A stretch of DNA of 64,000 nt. It comes from Paenibacillus rubinfantis. GTDB taxonomy: Bacteria > Bacillota > Bacilli > Paenibacillales > Paenibacillaceae. This document shows, piece by piece, positions 59,477 through 64,000 of this stretch (its first letter is position 1; every line of letters starts with the position of its first letter). The stretch is taken from assembly GCF_001486505.1 (NCBI RefSeq), contig NZ_LN909066.1, positions 910,452 through 974,451 of the forward strand, written 5' to 3'. A program made the translations under genes and the position numbers. The notes under the pieces were generated by a model. That model saw only the letters and a program-made list of their open reading frames with translations, was not told the DNA's origin and did no database searches.

Positions 59477-61309
59477 CTACTCCATATTTTGAAAAAACTC
59501 CAGAAACGGCTTTCCGTATTTGCGATACTTCACTTCGCCAACGCCTTTGATTCTCAGCATGTCCGCTTCACGGGTCGGACAGACGACGCTCATTTCGCGT
59601 AAGGTCGCATCGTTGAAAATAATATAGGAAGGCACACGCTCCTTCTCGGCCAAATCGCGGCGGATCAAGCGCAGCTGCTCGAACACCGTCTCGTTGACGG
59701 CAGATGGCCCTTCGTCATATCCACGGCGCCGCGAGCTTGCCGAGGATTTGGAGGCAGCCGCGGGCTCCGGCGCGCGCAGCATGACTTGGTGGCGGCTTTT
59801 TAGCACCTCAACGGCCAGCGGCTGCAGGCGGACAACCGGGTATTGCCCTTCGGACAAAGCTAAATATCCTTCCGCGATAAACACGTTGATCAGCTCGGAG
59901 ATTTCTTTCTCCGTACGGGTGCGCAGCATGCCGTAGGTCGGCAGTTGTTCAAAGCCGTACTGCAGCACCTTCTTGTTCTGCGAACCCTTCAGCACCGAAG
60001 CGACCAGCGATACGCCAAATCGCTCCCGCATCCGGTGGATGCAGGAGAAGACGATTTGCGCATCGCGCGTCATGTCGACAAGCTCCCGCTCGTCCCGGCA
60101 GGAGCTGCAAATCCCGCAAGGCTTGCGGTCATGCACTTCGCCGAAATAGTCCAGCATCGCCCAACGCAGACAGCTGGTCTGGTAACAATATTCGATCATC
60201 TGCTGCAGTTTGCGGTATTCGTTGCGCTTGCGGTCCCCTTCCTGCGGGTTCTGCTCAATCAGGAATTTCTGCGTCATGATGTCCTGCGGACTGAACAGCA
60301 GGATACATTCGCTCGGCTCGCCGTCCCGGCCTGCCCGGCCGGCTTCCTGAACGTAAGCTTCCATGTTCTTTGGCATATTGTAGTGGATCACATAACGGAC
60401 GTTCGATTTGTCGATTCCCATCCCGAAGGCGTTGGTCGCCACCATGACGCGAATGTCGTCATAGAGAAAAGCCTCCTGGCTCTCCTCCCGCTCCTTGTCG
60501 GACAAGCCGGCATGGTAGCGGCCGGCAGGGATGCCGGCTTGACGCAGCCGCTCATACAGATCGTCGACCTCCTTGCGGGTCGCGGCATAGACGATGCCGG
60601 GCTGGTGGGCATGCGTATTCGCGTAATTCAGCACGAACTCACGCTTATTCTCGCCGCGCAGCACCGACATCGCCAGATTGTCCCGGCCGAGGCCGGTGAC
60701 GAATACCGCCGGATCCGCAAGGCGCAGCAAGCGGACCATGTCGTCCATAACCTCCGGCGTTGCCGTCGCCGTGAAGGCAGCCAGGATCGGGCGCTGCGGC
60801 AACGATTCCACAAACGGGGAGACCGCCAGATAGCTTGTCCGGAAATCATGCCCCCACTGCGAGACGCAGTGGGCTTCGTCGACGGCAACGCAGGAGATCG
60901 TCAGCCCGCTCATTTCCTCGCGGAACCAGTCCAGCTCCAGCCGCTCGGGTGCGACATAGAGCAGTTTGATCTCGCCGCGGCGCGCCGCCCGGATGCGGTC
61001 GTTGACTTCCTTGCCCGACAGCGTGCTGTTGATATAGGCGGCGGAGACGCCCATCGTCGTAAGCGCGTCTACCTGATCCTTCATTAATGAGATCAGCGGG
61101 GACACAACCAGCGTTAGGCCGGGCAGCATCAAGGCCGGGATTTGATAGCAGATCGATTTCCCGCCGCCTGTCGGCATGATTCCCAGTGTATCCGCACCGG
61201 ACAACACGCTCTCAACGATCCGCCGCTGTCCCTCGCGGAAATCGGGATAACCGTAATATTTCTGCAGCAACTGCTGCGCTTGTTCCATCGTACGTACTTC
61301 CGTGCTCAT
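59477..61309 (-). CDS. recQ: RecQ-family ATP-dependent DNA helicase
   Basis: 610 residues. Walker A MPTGGGKSICYQ (K51), DEAH box VDEAHCVSQWGHDFR, helicase C motifs TNAFGMGIDKSNVR and QEAGRAGRDG, the zinc-binding CGICSSC subdomain, winged helix and a C-terminal HRDC domain (about 530-605). 3'-5' helicase for recombination and fork repair. ATG at 61309 with GGAG about ten bases upstream. In operon with the DUF4080 gene. Confidence 0.95.
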   Translation of the reverse strand: MSTEVRTMEQAQQLLQKYYGYPDFREGQRRIVESVLSGADTLGIMPTGGGKSICYQIPALMLPGLTLVVSPLISLMKDQVDALTTMGVSAAYINSTLSGKEVNDRIRAARRGEIKLLYVAPERLELDWFREEMSGLTISCVAVDEAHCVSQWGHDFRTSYLAVSPFVESLPQRPILAAFTATATPEVMDDMVRLLRLADPAVFVTGLGRDNLAMSVLRGENKREFVLNYANTHAHQPGIVYAATRKEVDDLYERLRQAGIPAGRYHAGLSDKEREESQEAFLYDDIRVMVATNAFGMGIDKSNVRYVIHYNMPKNMEAYVQEAGRAGRDGEPSECILLFSPQDIMTQKFLIEQNPQEGDRKRNEYRKLQQMIEYCYQTSCLRWAMLDYFGEVHDRKPCGICSSCRDERELVDMTRDAQIVFSCIHRMRERFGVSLVASVLKGSQNKKVLQYGFEQLPTYGMLRTRTEKEISELINVFIAEGYLALSEGQYPVVRLQPLAVEVLKSRHQVMLRAPEPAAASKSSASSRRRGYDEGPSAVNETVFEQLRLIRRDLAEKERVPSYIIFNDATLREMSVVCPTREADMLRIKGVGEVKYRKYGKPFLEFFQNME

Positions 61310-61494
61310 TTCGCCATATCTCCTAACTTCCCATCAGGCCGTCGTCCTCCCGGTTCCGGGACGGACCGGCTTTATGCACTCTTAAGTTTACCGGGGTTTG
61401 GGGAATTGGGCAACCGCTGCATCGGGTACATAAAGTTTTCCAAAAAGACCAACACTCTCTAATAATAAAATAAGAAAAACCGGGGGCGGCAGAT

Positions 61495-63159
61495 ATGCTG
61501 GATTGGAAAGCCAACTACGAAGCGTTTAAGAAGAAGCATCCTTCGCAACCATCCGAATCGCCTTCCGCCTCGGAAGGCAGCTCGGGCAGGGAGTCCAAGC
61601 CTCGGCAGCTTGTGGCAAGCCTGGAAGACAACCTGCAATCGTTTCAAAACCAAATGAGTAACGTTACGGACCTGGTTGTCCGCCGGTTAAAGATTATGGG
61701 CAAGCGCAGCTCCGCTTTGCTGTTCCTTACGTCCTTGACCGATCAAAGGTTGATTCAGGAAGGGATAGTAGCCCCGCTGCAAGCCCCTTTCGTCTCCCCA
61801 GAGCAAATGAAGGATGAGGATCTGCTTGATCGGGTGGACCTGTTTAACCTGGTGTGCCAAGAGCGGGTGCATGCCAACCTCGGACAGCGCAGTTCCGAGT
61901 GGAGTGTCCTGATGGATCTGCTGATGAAAGGGCAGACGCTGTTGCTGATTGACGGCTATGGCGAAGGGGTGAGCTTCGATACGCGGAAGGTCGAGAAGCG
62001 AGGGATCGAACAACCCCAAACGGAACAGGTGATTCGCGGCTCTCGAGACGGATTTATCGAACAGTTGGAAACGAACCTGTCGTTAATCCGGTATCGACTT
62101 CAGACCGCCGATCTGGTTATTGAAACTGGCGAACTAGGGGCCCGGACCAAATCGAAAACCGCCGTCTGTTACATAGACGGCATTGCGAATCCGGAACTTG
62201 TAAGCGAGGTCATGCGACGGTTGTCCATCATCGATATCGACGGGATCATCGACGCCGGGTATATTGAACAGTTCATCGAGGATCAGCCGATCTCACCGTT
62301 TCCGCAAATCCAAAACACGGAACGAGCGGATAAAACGGTTGCCTCCTTATTGGAAGGAAGAGTCGCCATTCTAGTGGACGGCTCCTCTTTTGCCCTGATT
62401 GTTCCGGCTCTATTCGACCAGTTTTTTCAAACCATCGACGATTATTCCGAACGGTTTCTGATCGCAAGCCTCCTGCGGTTCGTCAGGCTGATCGCTTTGT
62501 TGTTCTCCGTGTTTTTCCCGTCGTTGTATGTATCCGTCATCTCCTACAATCCCGAGCTGATGCCAACTGATTTTGCGGTGGCGATTGCAGGAGGACGCGC
62601 CGGAGTTCCCTTCCCCGCCATGCTGGAGGTGCTGATTATGGAAGCCTCGATGGAGATTCTGAGGGAAGCGACGATCCGTTTGCCGCAAATGATCGGCGGC
62701 GCGTTGTCCATCGTTGGCGTTCTGGTTATCGGACAAGCTGCCGTTTCCGCCGGTCTGTCGAGCCCAATTACCGTGGTGATCGTCGCTTTGACCACAATTG
62801 GCTCATTCGCAACCCCGGCCTATAATGCGGCGATTGCCATGCGAATGCTGCGCTTCCCACTGATTATCATGGCTGGCCTATTCGGCTTGTACGGCGTCGT
62901 GTTAGGAAGCCTTTTCATCATTAATCATATGTTGTACCTGGATTCGTTTGGCGTACCGTTCCTGCAGTCCATTTTGGCCAAGAAGCGAGCGGGGTTCATG
63001 GATACCCTGATTCGGGCTCCTCTGTGGTGGATGGGCAAACGTCCCAGCTACCTTCATACCCTAGATGATACACGGCGCGCCGAGGGTACTTTCTATGCCA
63101 ATGTCGATAAGATTTACTATCAGGAGGACAACGCCGATGCAGAAAACACAGAAAATTAG
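61495..63159 (+). CDS. GerA-type spore germination receptor A subunit
   Basis: 554 residues. A hydrophilic N-terminal region (1-310; DNLQSFQNQMSNVTDLVVRRLKI, DVGTDIETGE-like loops), then about five TM helices starting near LIALLFSVFFPSLYVSVISYNPELMP and ending with VRAPLWW-type cytoplasmic tail. Typical of GerAA/GerBA/GerKA, which with B and C subunits sense germinants in the spore inner membrane. Start ATG with GGGGGCGG upstream. Overlaps the B-subunit gene by 23 bases. Which germinant is unknown. Confidence 0.93.
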   Translation: MLDWKANYEAFKKKHPSQPSESPSASEGSSGRESKPRQLVASLEDNLQSFQNQMSNVTDLVVRRLKIMGKRSSALLFLTSLTDQRLIQEGIVAPLQAPFVSPEQMKDEDLLDRVDLFNLVCQERVHANLGQRSSEWSVLMDLLMKGQTLLLIDGYGEGVSFDTRKVEKRGIEQPQTEQVIRGSRDGFIEQLETNLSLIRYRLQTADLVIETGELGARTKSKTAVCYIDGIANPELVSEVMRRLSIIDIDGIIDAGYIEQFIEDQPISPFPQIQNTERADKTVASLLEGRVAILVDGSSFALIVPALFDQFFQTIDDYSERFLIASLLRFVRLIALLFSVFFPSLYVSVISYNPELMPTDFAVAIAGGRAGVPFPAMLEVLIMEASMEILREATIRLPQMIGGALSIVGVLVIGQAAVSAGLSSPITVVIVALTTIGSFATPAYNAAIAMRMLRFPLIIMAGLFGLYGVVLGSLFIINHMLYLDSFGVPFLQSILAKKRAGFMDTLIRAPLWWMGKRPSYLHTLDDTRRAEGTFYANVDKIYYQEDNADAENTEN

Positions 63160-64000
63160 CACAACTCAGCTCGCTATCGTCATCAGCAGCACGATTTTTG
63201 GTCCGTACGTTTTGAGCTTCCCCCAAATTATCGCCAAAGCTGCCGACAACGCCGCTCCGCTTATGACCATTGCGGGCACTTGCTGCGCGATTTTCAGTAT
63301 GTTCGTGTTCACCCGAATCAGCCAAAGATTCAGCGATAAGACCCTTTTTAGCTACAGCCAGATCGTGATCGGAAGGCTCCCGGCTCTGGTTGCCAACCTG
63401 CTGGTGTTTGCCTGCTTCTTCATCACATCCGCGATGATGTTCCGCCAGTTTGGTGAAGTATTGTCCACGGTCGTCTTTCGAAGAACTCCCATCGAGATAA
63501 GTATCTTAATGATCTTGATCTTGGTCGCCTTATCTTGCCGGAGGGACACGGTTAAATTCACTTATGTACACCTGTTCTATTGGCCGTTCGTCATCCTGCC
63601 CTTCCTTTTTGTCATCATGATGTCCATGAAGGCCGTACATTTCTTAAACTGGCTGCCCCCTTTCGGAAATGAGACCCCCCATTGGCTGCCGGCCTTGTTA
63701 TCCCCGGCCTCCCTTTATTTGGGTTCCTTTATTATCACCATCTTGCTTCCAATTACAGAGAAGCCGGCTCGTGCCATGAAGGCCGCGCTGTTTGGCATAG
63801 TTGTCAGCGCCAGCTTGTACCTGCTGTTAGTCTTGTCTACGATCGGGATATACGGCGTTCGGGAAACCCTTCAGTTGTTATATCCAACCTTGGAAATGGC
63901 GCGCTCCATTGCAATTGGCGGCGATGTCATTGAACGGATGGATGCGCTTTTTATTATTATGTGGGTGATTAATGTGTACACGACCATGTTTTCAACCTAC
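63137..64000 (+). CDS. GerB-type spore germination permease subunit, partial
   Basis: First 288 codons, about eight TM helices of the GRAB/APC-like family: ISTTQLAIVISSTIFGPYVLSFPQIIAKAA, a Pro-rich loop and LLPITEKPARAMKAALFGI. It partners the A subunit as the germinant-binding transporter-like subunit. AGGAGGA at nine bases before ATG 63137 lies inside the A gene. The 3' end and a C subunit lie beyond the window. Confidence 0.92.
   Translation, partial: MQKTQKISTTQLAIVISSTIFGPYVLSFPQIIAKAADNAAPLMTIAGTCCAIFSMFVFTRISQRFSDKTLFSYSQIVIGRLPALVANLLVFACFFITSAMMFRQFGEVLSTVVFRRTPIEISILMILILVALSCRRDTVKFTYVHLFYWPFVILPFLFVIMMSMKAVHFLNWLPPFGNETPHWLPALLSPASLYLGSFIITILLPITEKPARAMKAALFGIVVSASLYLLLVLSTIGIYGVRETLQLLYPTLEMARSIAIGGDVIERMDALFIIMWVINVYTTMFSTY

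Overview
The window reads as chromosomal DNA from a spore-forming, low-complexity-free Bacillota, most likely a Paenibacillus or close Paenibacillaceae relative. The evidence is a Bacillus-type gene set (pheST and ilv-leu T-box leaders, infC-rpmI-rplT, mutS2, FeoAB, nupNOPQ-like transporter, ytqA/ytqB pair, BceRSAB-like module), sporulation genes (Spo0E-like phosphatase, CotF-like coat proteins, GerA/GerB receptor genes), strong AGGAGG ribosome sites, frequent TTG/GTG starts and moderately high GC. There is no plasmid, prophage, CRISPR array, intact insertion sequence or rRNA operon. This is core chromosome, and no clearly new defence or biosynthetic system is visible.

Layout. 1-5.3 kb (minus strand): 5'-3' exonuclease end, arsenate-reductase-like protein, RluD-type pseudouridine synthase and cobalamin adenosyltransferase in an overlapping run; a Spo0E-like phosphatase; an alaRT-like Lrp regulator/aminotransferase pair; two CotF-like coat proteins. 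5.4-8 kb: FAD oxidoreductase facing an MFS transporter. 8.1-11.7 kb: mutS2 followed by a DUF350 membrane protein, an unannotated 26-residue membrane peptide and a zinc-ribbon protein. 11.8-18.5 kb: 4-TM holin-like protein, CuA-type lipoprotein, an enlarged ZapA, then pheS-pheT with its T-box. 18.5-21.8 kb: YwbE, a WYL regulator/zinc-ribbon/GyrI-like operon, a DoxX protein under two Fnr/CRP-type boxes, and tRNA-Gly and tRNA-Pro. 21.8-29 kb: a GGDEF-EAL protein, a DRE-TIM aldolase, Fur-boxed feoA-feoB-Cys-rich protein, and a PAS histidine kinase. 29.3-37 kb: leuB, then ilvB-ilvN-ilvC-leuA behind a leucine T-box. 37-42.8 kb: GNAT, a GGVPY-repeat protein and a four-gene nucleoside ABC importer. 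43-49.6 kb: rplT-rpmI-infC, an array of short hairpins, GT2 glycosyltransferase, PAP2 phosphatase, UgtP-like glycosyltransferase and trmB. 50-57.6 kb: ytqA, a damaged ytqB, VOC protein, lysophospholipase-like hydrolase and a Bce-type ABC/two-component module. 57.6-64 kb: B12-type radical SAM protein, recQ, and gerA-gerB (cut by the window end).

The observations most worth attention are these. (1) The middle of the ytqB-like gene is replaced by a near copy of the Nextera transposase end sequence joined to a diverged 109-bp copy of the UgtP-like gene located 2.7 kb away, which looks like an assembly artefact rather than biology. (2) A family of terminal-inverted-repeat elements occurs three times, always in the same orientation 20-50 bp upstream of a start codon, one of them between the ilv T-box terminator and ilvB. 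(3) A matched pair of TGTGA-N6-TCACW boxes sits 21 bp apart at the doxX promoter, with the upstream one at about -41.5. (4) An array of about four AT-rich hairpin units lies between infC and the GT2 gene. (5) ZapA carries a coiled coil of some 400 residues in a locus where cvpA and polX are usually found.
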